Origin: CAZFAP01 sp964516325
GTDB lineage: Bacteria; Auribacterota; JABMQX01
NCBI GenBank assembly: GCA_964516325.1
Contig: CAZFAP010000033.1
Location: forward strand, 1 to 34,357
Reading direction: 5' to 3'
DNA length: 34,357 nt
The position numbers and the translations under genes were made by a program. Shown one piece after another: positions 1 to 8,355 of the stretch; within the stretch, counting starts at the first letter, position 1, and every line of letters begins with the position of its first letter. The notes below the pieces were generated by a model. It ran no database searches. It saw nothing but the letters and a program-made list of their open reading frames with translations, and was not told the DNA's origin.

Positions 1-460
1 CGTCGTGTCCCCTGCAAAGTGATAGTCCCCCGCTCCCGGGGGCTCACCCAAACAAGCCAACCTTATGCCTGCCGGACAGCCGGCAGGATGCCAGCGACGC
101 AAACTCTAACCGGAACATTCACCACACTCCCCGCATCTGTCAGACCCAATAGCTCCCAAATCCATTGCCGAATCCCCCCGAGCCTCCCACCACTTACTAC
201 TCCGAACCCTATACAGTAGGCGACTTGATGCCGCAACGTTTACCCCATGGCATATCGGACCGAGGATGCGGGAAAACGCCCTTCGACGAGTTCTGGCTGC
301 TTCCGCAGCACCGAGATCCAGATGCCATTTTCCGGGCACCCTCCGTTCTGTGCACTCTGGTCCCAGATCCTCGGCCGTGTAAACGTCTATCATTTACGGT
401 TCGGAGTAATAAATACAGCCGCACCCGTGCAAAAGGGGTAACCCGTCAGTTTTCGGGGAA
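1..460. other. No gene recognised
   Basis: I see no convincing gene here. The short open frames on both strands have low-complexity, arginine- and serine-rich translations and resemble no family I know. The only structure noticed is an 11-base perfect inverted repeat (TACTCCGAACC at 198-208 and its complement at 399-409), which could be chance. Confidence 0.5.
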
Positions 461-571
461 CTCACCGCAGAGAGCGCGGAGAGCGAAGAGAAGAAGTTCG
501 ACGGGATAACAGGATTGACGGGATGACGGGATTCTCCTGCTGCATGCCATCCTGTCCATCCTGTGAATCCA
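461..571. repeat. Dispersed intergenic repeat with ACAGGAT-type imperfect palindrome
   Basis: An 'accgcagagagcgcggagag' stretch is followed by an imperfect inverted repeat. The left arm (about 511-531) reads GGATTGACGGGATGACGGGA and the right arm (about 549-570) reads ATCCTGTCCATCCTGTGAAT. The ACAGGAT/ATCCTGT word recurs at 13142-13195 in another intergenic gap. Repeats of this type are common between genes in environmental bacterial genomes. They could fold as RNA or DNA hairpins, but no function is shown here. Confidence 0.6.
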
Positions 572-634
572 GTCCAAGCGAAAATTCGCGGGGGATGACC
601 GCAACTCCCCACTTTGCGTGCCTGGCGGCTTTGC

Positions 635-655
635 GACCCCGCCAAGGGCGGGGTC
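635..655. repeat. Short GC-rich perfect hairpin
   Basis: GACCCCGCC and GGCGGGGTC form a 9-bp perfect stem around a 3-base loop. Similar CCCGC/GCGGG hairpins occur at 13200-13214, 16526-16542 and, with a mismatch, 16772-16788. It is not followed by a T-run, so it is not a standard intrinsic terminator. Confidence 0.55.
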
Positions 656-748
656 CGGCCCCGGTCCTGGCTGCGCGGCGCCGATTTTCAGAGCAGACCC
701 GGGGCTCCGTGTTCTCTCCCCAACACGCAAAGGCGCGGGGCGGGGAAT

Positions 749-1015
749 ATGACGCAGAAGTCGGAGGAAGGCGGGGCCAAGGTCACGACGTACATGTATA
801 ACGACGCAAACCAGCTCACTCAGATAAGCTGCTCCGGCACGGAAACCTGGACGCTGACGTTCTACTACGACGGGCTGGGTAGAAGGGTCAAGACCGAGTA
901 CTATGACGGACAAACGACAACGACTCGGAAGTTCGTTTATCTCGGCGGGGCGGTGATCCGCGAGCTGAATGCGAGCGATCAGGTGGTCAGAGAATACGTA
1001 ACGCCTCAGTTATAG
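749..1015 (+). pseudogene. RHS/YD-repeat protein fragment
   Basis: This frame encodes about 88 residues with typical RHS repeat units: TYMYNDANQLTQI, FYYDGLGRRVKTEYYDG, and then KFVYLGGAVIRELNASDQVV. RHS proteins are normally well over a thousand residues and export C-terminal toxins or form surface fibres. Here only about two repeats remain, ending at a stop after EYVTPQL. The repeat match starts near 784, and the upstream frame is repeat-derived sequence. A homologous second fragment lies at 2238-2387. I read this as a decayed or orphan RHS tail. The ATG at 749 may never be used. Confidence 0.7.
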
Positions 1016-1168
1016 GCGGGGGATCCCCCGCGCTGGGGCACCGTCGGTAGGAGAGATGAAACCGCAGATGAACGCAGATGGACGCAGATGAGAAACAAGG
1101 GAGGGCTGACGCGCCCCGACGGGTCGGACTGTTGTGGGGTTGTCCGCCCGTAACTGAGCGGTTACGAG
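1002..1168. repeat. Dispersed repeat, copy 1
   Basis: Shares ordered blocks with 7914-8072: CGCCTCAGTTATRGGCG, then CCGCAGATGWACGCAGAT, then TTGTGGSGTTGTCCRCCCGT, then a GG(A)TTACG end. Here the CGCAGAT word occurs more than once ('gaacgcagatggacgcagat'). The first block covers the last codons of the RHS fragment. The conserved order over about 160 bases shows one degenerate repeat family rather than chance words. Confidence 0.7.
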
Positions 1169-1281
1169 AATACATCCGAGGTGGTGGACTTGGCGGGGGA
1201 ATTGGGGTATTATTTACTGCAAAGAAGGGGCGAGGTACTGTTACTTCCACTACCACCACAAGGGGGGCGTCAGGGCACCAG

Positions 1282-2223
1282 ATGAGTAATCACAACCTTC
1301 ATGCGGTTACCGGTGCATTTGGCTACTCCGGGAAGTACATCGCCAGGAGATTGCTCGCTGATGGCAAGCAGGTAGTAACACTTACCAATTCAATTCACCG
1401 CAAGAATCGCTTCGGCGATGCTGTGAAGGCATACCCTTTCAGTTTCGACGATCCGGAGAGGCTGACTGAATCACTTCGAAGCGTGCAGGTACTTTACAAC
1501 ACGTACTGGGTAAGGTTTAACCACAAAACGTTCAGTTATGCCGACGCGGGCAGGAACTCCAGGGTGATGTTCGAGGCCGCCCGTAAGGCGGGCGTCGAAC
1601 GTATAGTGCATATCAGCATCACAAATCCAGCAGAAGACTCGCCCTTTGAGTACTTCCGGGGGAAAGCAAGACTTGAAACAGCGCTGAGAGGTACCGGTGT
1701 TTCGTATGCAATTCTGAGGCCCACAGTTTTGTTTGGGAAAGAGGATATTCTCATTAACAACATTGCCTGGGCCTTGCGTCATCTACCCCTGTTTGGCGTT
1801 TTCGGAGACGGGCAGTATCGTCTCCAACCCATATACGTTGATGATCTTGCCGAGCTGGCCGTAACGCAGGGGAGCAGCCGGGAAAACGTAGTCATCAACG
1901 CGATTGGCCCCGAAACGTTCAGCTACAGGGGCCTTGTGGCGGAGATCGGCAGGATCATCGGAAAGCGAAGAGCGATTGTCTCCGTGCCTCCCTCCGTCGG
2001 GTATGCTGTCGGATGGATGGCCGGCAAGGTAATCAATGATGTGATGATTACCCGGGAGGAAATACGAGGACTTATGGCGAACCTTCTTTACGTTGACTCG
2101 CCTCCCGCAGGAAAGACGAAGCTGACCGATTGGATAAGGAAGCACGCCGAGTCTCTGGGAAGACATTATACGAGCGAGCTGGCAAGAAGAAGAGAGCGAG
2201 AAACTGAATATGCGAGCAACTAA
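1282..2223 (+). CDS. NmrA/NDUFA9-like atypical short-chain dehydrogenase (NAD(P)-binding)
   Basis: A 313-residue Rossmann-fold protein of the atypical SDR class. The N-terminal dinucleotide-binding motif is TGAFGYSGKYIARRLL (TGxxGxxG). It is followed by ARKAGVERIVHISITNP, the conserved strand-4/5 region, then YFRGKARLETALRGTGVSYA and an LRPTVLFGKED motif as in NDUFA9- and NmrA-like proteins. The classical YxxxK pair is not intact (YFRGK), as is usual in this subgroup. Likely a redox sensor or sugar/quinone-linked oxidoreductase; the substrate is unknown. The ATG at 1282 is chosen because the fold begins directly there. The open frame extends upstream to 1078, but that part is translated dispersed repeat. 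No strong ribosome site is visible. It sits alone between two RHS remnants and may have arrived by insertion or transfer. Confidence 0.82.
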   Translation: MSNHNLHAVTGAFGYSGKYIARRLLADGKQVVTLTNSIHRKNRFGDAVKAYPFSFDDPERLTESLRSVQVLYNTYWVRFNHKTFSYADAGRNSRVMFEAARKAGVERIVHISITNPAEDSPFEYFRGKARLETALRGTGVSYAILRPTVLFGKEDILINNIAWALRHLPLFGVFGDGQYRLQPIYVDDLAELAVTQGSSRENVVINAIGPETFSYRGLVAEIGRIIGKRRAIVSVPPSVGYAVGWMAGKVINDVMITREEIRGLMANLLYVDSPPAGKTKLTDWIRKHAESLGRHYTSELARRRERETEYASN

Positions 2224-2237
2224 CCATCTCGGCAAGG

Positions 2238-2387
2238 ACCAGGTACGCGTATAATCACTGCGACCAATTGGTGCAGACTACTTTCCCCGGAACGCCCTCG
2301 ACATGGCTCAAGTTCCGCTACGACGGCCTGGCGCGCGGGATGAAGACCGAATATTACGATGGCAGCGCCGCGAGGGCTTGCTTGTGA
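2238..2387 (+). pseudogene. Second RHS/YD-repeat fragment
   Basis: About 50 codons in one frame read TRYAYNHCDQLVQTTFPG, then WLKFRYDGLARGMKTEYYDG, and end at TGA. They align unit by unit with the first RHS fragment (YMYNDANQLTQ..., FYYDGLGRRVKTEYYDG). No start codon or full-length gene is present. This is a remnant left downstream of the SDR gene. Confidence 0.7.
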
Positions 2388-2422
2388 GGCTTTTATCCTT
2401 TCCGAGGTCACCGTCCTCTTTT

Positions 2423-5371
2423 CTATCGCCCCCCGGAGAGCTCGTCGTAGATGCGCAGTTCGCAGAGCTGGGCACTGTCGCGCTGGTTATCTCGGGCGGG
2501 GGACTTGACGACGAGGCGGAGGCGGTCGGAGACGATGGCCGCGAAGGAGTGGACGATTCTTCGCTTGCGGTTGCCCTGAGCAGTCACCACGGGGCGCCAT
2601 GTTCCGCCGTCGGGGACCTCAATGCTGTAATCGGGACAGGACAGCGACTGGGTTTGGAAGGTTACGTGGATGGTGTTGAATTGTCGGGGCTTGTCGAATT
2701 TCAGTTCGACCCATTGAGGGAGACGCTGCGATGGGTCGGGACCCCAGGAATGGGGCGCGCCGTTGACAGCGCGGCTGTAGCCGTCAATGACGTTCTGCGG
2801 GGAAAGCGTCACTATCGGCACATGGGGGACGGTGGGCTGACCGCCCGGGGACAGTTTGAATTTGTAGCACTCGTCTCGGACGGTCCAGGCGGATGCGCCG
2901 TAAGCACGGCAGGTGTTCTCGACGAGAACTGGATAGAGTTCCCACTGAATCCCTTTCGCCGCGAGAACAAAAACGTAGTAGTAGCTCTCGCGGTCAACCG
3001 GGCATCTCAGGTCGAATGAGACCCAGCCCTGGCTCTTCGCAGGGACGGTGGCTTTTGCCGCAGCGAGATCGGTCTCCGAGGAGAAATCGCGGAAGGCTTT
3101 TGCGGGGCGGAGAGTGAGGGTGAGCGGCGTCGCGGCATCGTTCAGGGACCTGAGATAGAGGGAAATGCTTTCGATAGTGTCGGTGGTCGGCTTGAAGAGG
3201 ACTGCGCGGGGCATGCTCAGGTCGTGGATTAACGGTGTCCCCGAAGATAGGGTTGTGCGCCGCGGGTCGGGGATGGTCTTGACGCTGGAGGCGGTAACCA
3301 CCGCTTTGAGGGCGAGGTCGCGTGGGTCCTCGTTTTTCTGGCCCACGACATATGCGCCGTCTTTCAAGAGCCGCTGCTGAAGTTCGTGGATGTCAAGTTT
3401 GCCTGCTTCTCGGGGCAGGACGTTCTTCTCGGCGCACAGAGCGGCGGCGGTTCCGGCGGCTTGTCCCATCAAGCATGTGGTTCGCATGACGCGCACGCCT
3501 CCGAGGGCGACGTGGGAGACGGAGATGTTGCGGCCCGCCAGGAGGAGGTTGGAGATGTCCTTCGAGTAGAGGCAGCGGAAGGGAATGCTGACCTTGTGCC
3601 CGCGATAGGCGTTGAAGTACATGGGGCCTTCTTTCCAGAACCCGTTCGGGTGGTGATCGTCAATCCCCCATCCGCCGTAAGCGACATTGTCGTCGTGGAC
3701 AATCCGGTCGGCGTAATCCCATTGGGTGAGAATGTAGTCGCCGATGATTCGGCGAGATTCCCTTTTGCCGGGGACATGGTTTATCCATACGAGGCGGCGG
3801 TTCTTGTTGGCGTCCTTGTGCTCGCGGGAATGATTCTTGACGTAATTCCAAAGCCCGAGATTGATTCGGAAAAGTTCGTCGCGGGTTCGTTCGGCGTCAT
3901 AAATCGTGTCCGCCGTGCCGCCGAGTTCGACCCACCATTCGAAGAAGCCGCCGTCTTTGGTTCGAGGAAAGTATCCCTTGCTCCTATTGAAACTCTGGTA
4001 ATGCGGGGGAGTGATGGGCATCATGCGAGATGCAGGTTTCGTGCCCTCCCCGCCGGAGCCTTCGGGAGCGTGTTGACCTGCCAAGAAGCCGGCGCTATGG
4101 GCGAAACGAAACAGGGCACCGCTACTTGGTGAGCCGAGCGGAACTGGAATCTCCTGCAAGTTGAAGTGGAGGCCGCTGTGGTCAAAGCCTTGCGGCGATC
4201 TCCACTGATATGCCCACTCCGGACAGTTGAACGGAGCATCGCTGTCCTCGAACCTGGCAACCATGAGGGTGTTGCCCATCGTGCAGGAATCCGCTTTTTC
4301 GGGGGCGAGCGATTCGCCAAACTCGGAGCGGGCTTCTCTTCCTTTGCGGAACTCGGCGCCCGCCCAGAAGCCGATCCAGCCATCGCCGGTGCAGTCAATG
4401 AAGATTCTGCCGGGGAAGAGCATTCGCTTTCCGGAGCGGACGTCCATGGCGATGACGGCGGAGATCGTCGAGGCGTCCTTCATGACGACGACGATGGCGC
4501 GGGTATTCAAGCGGAGGTCAATCTTAGGCTCGGATTTAACGACTCGTTCAATCGCCCCGGACCAGTCGTGGTCATAGCCGCGGTCGCTGCCGTGGTAGAA
4601 CTCCTCGATGATTCCCGTTTCGCCGGGGTCGAGCGGCTCGTTCGAGCAATCGCCTCCGGGGGGAACGTGTATTTCCGAGGAGGCGTTTCCGCCAAGGACG
4701 GGTCGGTCCTGAATCAAGAGGACCGAGCAGCCATAGCTCGCCGCGGCAACGGCCGCCGCGCTCCCCGCCAAACCGCCGCCCACCACGACGACATCGTGAG
4801 GATTGATTTTCAGCACGTCCCCGTAAGGGGCGTAGTATTTCAGACGTTGCCTCTCGAGCACGTAAACGTCGTCGGCGGGTTGGAAATCCGCGTCGGCGCT
4901 GAGGACAATCGCGTCGCATCGTCCCCACCAACCGGTCATATCGTTGAGCCGGATTTCCACCCTTCCGGCGTCGAGCGAGAGGGCTCCGCCGTCCACCCAA
5001 AGCCAACGGTCGTCCTGCGCCTTCCCAAAAATGACCGAGGATGGCGTTCCATTGACGAGGACCTGAAACTGCCCGGGGCTGTACTCCGGCAACCAATCTT
5101 TGCATCGAACCCAGAGGCGATAATCGCAGGCAGTTGTTATCTCCGCGCGTGCAACCGCATCCGCCACCGGCGTTCCAACCCCCCTCGCCAGCAAATACGG
5201 CGACCCCATCACGTCCACGAACTGCGGGTCGTTCGACCAGCCGCCGCTCTGCTCGAAGCTCTCCGCCTCGAGCCAAACGACAGGAGTGCTGCCCGCATGG
5301 CATACGACTGACCAAGCCAGCACGCTCAGGACAACCACAAGTGCAGGGAACCGAAAAAGTGTGAGCGTCAT
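2423..5371 (-). CDS. Secreted FAD-dependent oxidoreductase with N-terminal carbohydrate-binding-like and C-terminal discoidin-like domains
   Basis: A 982-residue protein. Residues 1-26 are a signal peptide (FPALVVVLSVLAWSVVCHAG). Residues about 32-160 (VVWLEAESFE...) resemble CBM6/xylan-binding-like beta-sandwiches. A FAD_oxidored domain begins with DVVVVGGGLAGSAAA (GGGLAG at 198-203) and contains RPVLGGNASSEIHVPPGGD, the family hallmark, and FIDCTGDGWIGFWAG. The last about 130 residues (VIDGYSRAVNG, LPQWVELKFDKPRQFNTIHV) look like an F5/8 type C (discoidin) module. Such proteins are frequent in Planctomycetota and Lentisphaerota; their substrates are unknown, possibly sugars or cell-surface glycans. 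The start was moved inward from an upstream in-frame codon because of the signal peptide and an AGAGGG ribosome site. It has no obvious operon partner. Confidence 0.88.
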   Translation of the reverse strand: MTLTLFRFPALVVVLSVLAWSVVCHAGSTPVVWLEAESFEQSGGWSNDPQFVDVMGSPYLLARGVGTPVADAVARAEITTACDYRLWVRCKDWLPEYSPGQFQVLVNGTPSSVIFGKAQDDRWLWVDGGALSLDAGRVEIRLNDMTGWWGRCDAIVLSADADFQPADDVYVLERQRLKYYAPYGDVLKINPHDVVVVGGGLAGSAAAVAAASYGCSVLLIQDRPVLGGNASSEIHVPPGGDCSNEPLDPGETGIIEEFYHGSDRGYDHDWSGAIERVVKSEPKIDLRLNTRAIVVVMKDASTISAVIAMDVRSGKRMLFPGRIFIDCTGDGWIGFWAGAEFRKGREARSEFGESLAPEKADSCTMGNTLMVARFEDSDAPFNCPEWAYQWRSPQGFDHSGLHFNLQEIPVPLGSPSSGALFRFAHSAGFLAGQHAPEGSGGEGTKPASRMMPITPPHYQSFNRSKGYFPRTKDGGFFEWWVELGGTADTIYDAERTRDELFRINLGLWNYVKNHSREHKDANKNRRLVWINHVPGKRESRRIIGDYILTQWDYADRIVHDDNVAYGGWGIDDHHPNGFWKEGPMYFNAYRGHKVSIPFRCLYSKDISNLLLAGRNISVSHVALGGVRVMRTTCLMGQAAGTAAALCAEKNVLPREAGKLDIHELQQRLLKDGAYVVGQKNEDPRDLALKAVVTASSVKTIPDPRRTTLSSGTPLIHDLSMPRAVLFKPTTDTIESISLYLRSLNDAATPLTLTLRPAKAFRDFSSETDLAAAKATVPAKSQGWVSFDLRCPVDRESYYYVFVLAAKGIQWELYPVLVENTCRAYGASAWTVRDECYKFKLSPGGQPTVPHVPIVTLSPQNVIDGYSRAVNGAPHSWGPDPSQRLPQWVELKFDKPRQFNTIHVTFQTQSLSCPDYSIEVPDGGTWRPVVTAQGNRKRRIVHSFAAIVSDRLRLVVKSPARDNQRDSAQLCELRIYDELSGGR

Positions 5372-5629
5372 GGAATTTCCCTCTAAAGCAACCCCGTCGT
5401 TCACATCACCACAAGGCTTCGAGGAAGCACTCACCCGAATCCGAGAGGAAATCGCAGCGGGCGCCCACGAAGCGTCAACTTCATCCGCCTGCAAGGAGAA
5501 CCTGAAGAAGCGTCGGAAGGCTTGTCCTTTCTAGCCAAGCCCGAGACCGGAACACAGTCTCCACGACGTGACCGGCAGCTTCCTCGAAGCGAAATCCAAA
5601 GCAGCGCGAACGTCCAGACGAGGAGGCGG

Positions 5630-7009
5630 TCACTGGTCCTTGGCATCTCGCGAGTCTTCTATCGCTTTCTCCAGTTCCCTCTCCATCTCCGCCTCTTTTC
5701 CCTTTTCGATTCGGTCAATGAGCTCGAGGAGCTTGAGGTCGGCTTTGCTCCATTTCGACTCTTTTCCAAACTTCTCGACAGCCCTGTTAAGCCAGGTTCT
5801 CGCCTGGTCGTAGAGCCTCGCCTTGACGAACGAAAGCCCGACGTTGTAGTAGCACGTCTCGTCTTCGGGGTCAATTTCGATTGCCCGAACGAACTCCTTA
5901 ATGGCGCTGTCGAAGTCCCCTTTCGATTGGAACAGAACCGCGAGATTGTAATGAGCCTCCTTCGAGTCCGGCTTGACCTCGAGAGCCTTGCGAAGGTTCT
6001 CCTCCGCCTTTTCCCACCGCTCCATTTTCAGCATCGCCAGCCCGAGGCCGAGGATGGCTTCGTAATTTCTCAAGTTCAGAGCAAGAGCCTTCTGAAAATA
6101 CTCGACGGCTTTCTCGTTGTTCCCGAGTTGCCAGGCGGCATTTCCGACTCCGACCAGCGCCTGCTCCACCTGCCCGGCTTCGACCGCCGGGGGCTGCGGG
6201 GTCGGGGTGTCCGGCTGGAGCTTCAAGACCTCCTCGTACTCCCTCATCGCCTCTTGTGGCTTTTTCATTCTGGAGTAAATGCTGGCAAGGGAGAGAAGGA
6301 TTTTCGGGTCGTCGGGAGAGAGGGATTTGGCTTTCAGAAGAGCCGAGGATGCTTTTTCATAGTCGCCCATCGCCTCGTAGGAGGCGGCAAGGTTGGTCAA
6401 CGCCTGCACGGATTTGGGGTTGATTTCCGAAGCGCGCAGGAACCTCTCGGCGGCGAGGTCGTATTTTTCGTCGCGGTAATGAACGTTTCCGTAGAGGAAG
6501 AAGGCTTGCTCGAACTGGGGGTTGAGGTTGACCGCGTCGTGAAGCTCCTTTTTCGCGCGGTCGGGCAAGCCAGTTTCGACGAGGATTTCGGCGAGATAAT
6601 AGCGGCTGAACCAGTTGTACTTGTGCTTGGGGTATGCCTCAGCAAGCCCTTTCATCGAGGCGGCGAAATAGTTGGCGGCCTGGGATTGCCAGGAAGGTTT
6701 TTCCTCTGTCGTCGAGGACGGCTCGGCGATGGGAGCAGCTTGGCGGAGAGCGCGATAGGAATAGGCGACGCGGAAAAGGACGATCGGGTCTTTGCAACCC
6801 TTTTTCATGGCTTCTTGATAAATGGAGAGGGCTTCCTTGTAGTTCCCTTTTCCATAGGCGGCGTGCCCGTCGCGGACGAGCCAGTCCCAGCGGAAGTCAT
6901 GGTAGGGGGAGCCGAGATAGTCCTCCCACTCTCCGGGCCTCGCGGTGCTTGAAATGTAGAACGCAAGGACAGCGATGAAGATGATTCTGACGAGCCGAAT
7001 GCAGCTCAT
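5630..7009 (-). CDS. Secreted or periplasmic TPR-repeat protein
   Basis: A 459-residue protein with an N-terminal hydrophobic segment (SCIRLVRIIFIAVLAFYISS). At least eight TPR units follow, for example NPQFEQAFFLYGNVHYRDEKYD, LTNLAASYEAMGDYEKA, YEAILGLGLAMLKMERWEKA, KEAHYNLAVLFQSKGDFDSA and DETCYYNVGLSFVKARLYDQA. TPR arrays mediate protein-protein contacts, and no enzymatic motif is visible. The ATG is preceded by GGAGG about 11 bases upstream; an in-frame start 33 bases earlier is less likely. It lies 72 bases downstream of pyrF and is probably co-transcribed with it, though the functional link is unclear. Confidence 0.85.
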   Translation of the reverse strand: MSCIRLVRIIFIAVLAFYISSTARPGEWEDYLGSPYHDFRWDWLVRDGHAAYGKGNYKEALSIYQEAMKKGCKDPIVLFRVAYSYRALRQAAPIAEPSSTTEEKPSWQSQAANYFAASMKGLAEAYPKHKYNWFSRYYLAEILVETGLPDRAKKELHDAVNLNPQFEQAFFLYGNVHYRDEKYDLAAERFLRASEINPKSVQALTNLAASYEAMGDYEKASSALLKAKSLSPDDPKILLSLASIYSRMKKPQEAMREYEEVLKLQPDTPTPQPPAVEAGQVEQALVGVGNAAWQLGNNEKAVEYFQKALALNLRNYEAILGLGLAMLKMERWEKAEENLRKALEVKPDSKEAHYNLAVLFQSKGDFDSAIKEFVRAIEIDPEDETCYYNVGLSFVKARLYDQARTWLNRAVEKFGKESKWSKADLKLLELIDRIEKGKEAEMERELEKAIEDSRDAKDQ

Positions 7010-7081
7010 TGCTTTCTCGCCTCCAATGATGTCGGGACACAAAACCCATTTCCGATGGGCACCGATCGCCCCTGGGGATTC

Positions 7082-7810
7082 TCAGCCCGCTTGGCTTGCC
7101 GAAATCTCCGCGATGATGCGGTCCAGAGCCTCCCTCGGATTCTCGCTGGCGGTGACGGGCCTTCCGATGACGATGTAATCGGCGCCTGCCATGATGGCTT
7201 CGGCTGGGGTCATCACTCTTCTCTGATCTCCCCTGGCAGCCCAAGCGGGACGGATGCCCGGGGTAACAATGAGGAAATCCGGGCCGAGATGCCGCCGGAT
7301 GGCCGAAACTTCCTTGGGGGAGGCGACGACGCCATCGAGGCCGGCTGAGGCCGCGAGGCGCGCGAGATGAAGGACCTGCTGCTCGACGTTGTGTCGGACT
7401 CCAATTTCCTCTGACAAAATCTTTTCGTCAATGCTTGTCAGGATGGTCACGGCCAGAATCTTTGGCGGCATGGCGAGTCCGCTCGCTCTGGCGGCCTCCG
7501 CGGCGGCTTTCATCATCTCGAACCCGCCGGACGCATGGACGTTGAGTATCTTGACACCCAGAGCGGCTGCGGCGGAAACTGCCCTCGATACGGTATTCGG
7601 GATGTCGTGGAATTTCAGGTCGAGGAAAACGTCCTTGCCGCTCTTTTTGACAAGCTCAACGGCGGATGGACCGCACCGGGTGAAAAGCTCAGACCCCACC
7701 TTGAAAGTGCGGGCTCGGTCTCCCGCGGCTTGGAGGATGCGGCTGGCGTCCTCCAAGCTTTCGACGTCAAGGGCGAGGATGATTGTTTCTTCCGGACAAC
7801 GCGGTTGCAT
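7082..7810 (-). CDS. pyrF: Orotidine 5'-phosphate decarboxylase
   Basis: A 242-residue TIM-barrel enzyme that converts OMP to UMP and CO2, the last step of de novo pyrimidine synthesis, in the cytoplasm. The start ILALDVESLEDA carries the first active-site Asp. DVFLDLKFHDIPNTV is the catalytic DxKxxDIPxTV signature. Later, FLIVTPGIRPAW and ADYIVIGRPVT form the phosphate-binding loops. Length is normal for the short bacterial type. A strong extended -10 promoter lies 54 bases upstream. No clear Shine-Dalgarno is seen before the ATG. It is the first gene of a short operon with the TPR gene. Confidence 0.96.
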   Translation of the reverse strand: MQPRCPEETIILALDVESLEDASRILQAAGDRARTFKVGSELFTRCGPSAVELVKKSGKDVFLDLKFHDIPNTVSRAVSAAAALGVKILNVHASGGFEMMKAAAEAARASGLAMPPKILAVTILTSIDEKILSEEIGVRHNVEQQVLHLARLAASAGLDGVVASPKEVSAIRRHLGPDFLIVTPGIRPAWAARGDQRRVMTPAEAIMAGADYIVIGRPVTASENPREALDRIIAEISASQAG

Positions 7811-7863
7811 TTTAGAAACGTTTTTGGCTTTTGGAGATATGCGTCCCAGCTATTGCTTTTTAC

Positions 7864-7891
7864 ATTATAGCAAAGGGCGACGGACTGCAAA
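7864..7891 (-). promoter_or_regulatory. Sigma-70-type promoter for pyrF
   Basis: On the minus strand, TTTGCA (7886-7891), a 16-base spacer and TATAAT (7864-7869), with TGC directly before TATAAT giving an extended -10. The predicted start gives a leader of about 47 bases before pyrF. The perfect -10 hexamer and correct orientation make this the clearest promoter in the window. Confidence 0.65.
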
Positions 7892-7913
7892 CAGGTAAAG
7901 CGTAAGCCGGTAT

Positions 7914-8072
7914 CGCCTCAGTTATGGGCGCCAGACTCCCGCCCGGCCGCGCGCGTAACGGAGAGGGGGCGGAACCGCAGATGTACGCAGATAAGAACCG
8001 GGAAAGGGGTTGACTGGCACTGGCGGCTCGGCCTTTTGTGGCGTTGTCCACCCGTGACGGAGGGATTACGCA
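7914..8072. repeat. Dispersed repeat, copy 2
   Basis: Degenerate second copy of the 1002-1168 element with the same blocks in the same order: CGCCTCAGTTATGGGCG, CCGCAGATGTACGCAGAT, TTGTGGCGTTGTCCACCCGT and GGATTACG. It lies in the 545-base gap between the divergent pyrF and prepilin-like genes. The open frame starting at 8038 is repeat sequence and not a real gene start. Confidence 0.7.
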
Positions 8073-8262
8073 AGCCCAGAAGAGATTCGACGTCCTGGCC
8101 CTGGCGCCGGATAAAAGGGGCGTAAACCCGGTCCTCAAGGGGAGGGGGAACAGACCGATTTCACAGGGCGTTATAGAAAACGGGGGAAATAGCGAAAAAA
8201 TAGCGAATTTCGGGGATGAGGGAAGGGCGTTTTCGGGTGGACAAAAATTTCGCATTTTTCTC

Positions 8263-8291
8263 TTGACTTGGCATGGGCTTTGTTGTGAAAT
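8263..8291 (+). promoter_or_regulatory. Candidate promoter for the prepilin-like gene
   Basis: TTGACT (8263-8268), a 17-base spacer and TGAAAT (8286-8291), with AT-rich sequence just upstream (acaaaaatttcgcatttttc). The leader to the ATG at 8356 would be about 60 bases. This is a consensus match only. Confidence 0.45.
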
Positions 8292-8355
8292 GAACGTGGC
8301 TCCTTGTAAGGGAAAGGTGTCAGACGCATTATATAGCTATCCGCAGCGGTGCATT

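Noticed and set aside
1078..1281. Upstream extension of the SDR gene
   Set aside because: It is translated dispersed repeat, and the dinucleotide-binding fold starts right after the ATG at 1282.
2303..5311. Long plus-strand open frames opposite the FAD oxidoreductase (2303-3019, 3386-4132, 4166-5311)
   Set aside because: They are antisense to a gene with clear domains and have no recognisable motifs; GC-rich codon use opens the opposite frames.
5522..6952. 476-codon plus-strand open frame opposite the TPR gene
   Set aside because: The minus strand encodes regular TPR units with a signal peptide; the antisense translation is Leu/Val/Phe/Gly-rich without a fold.
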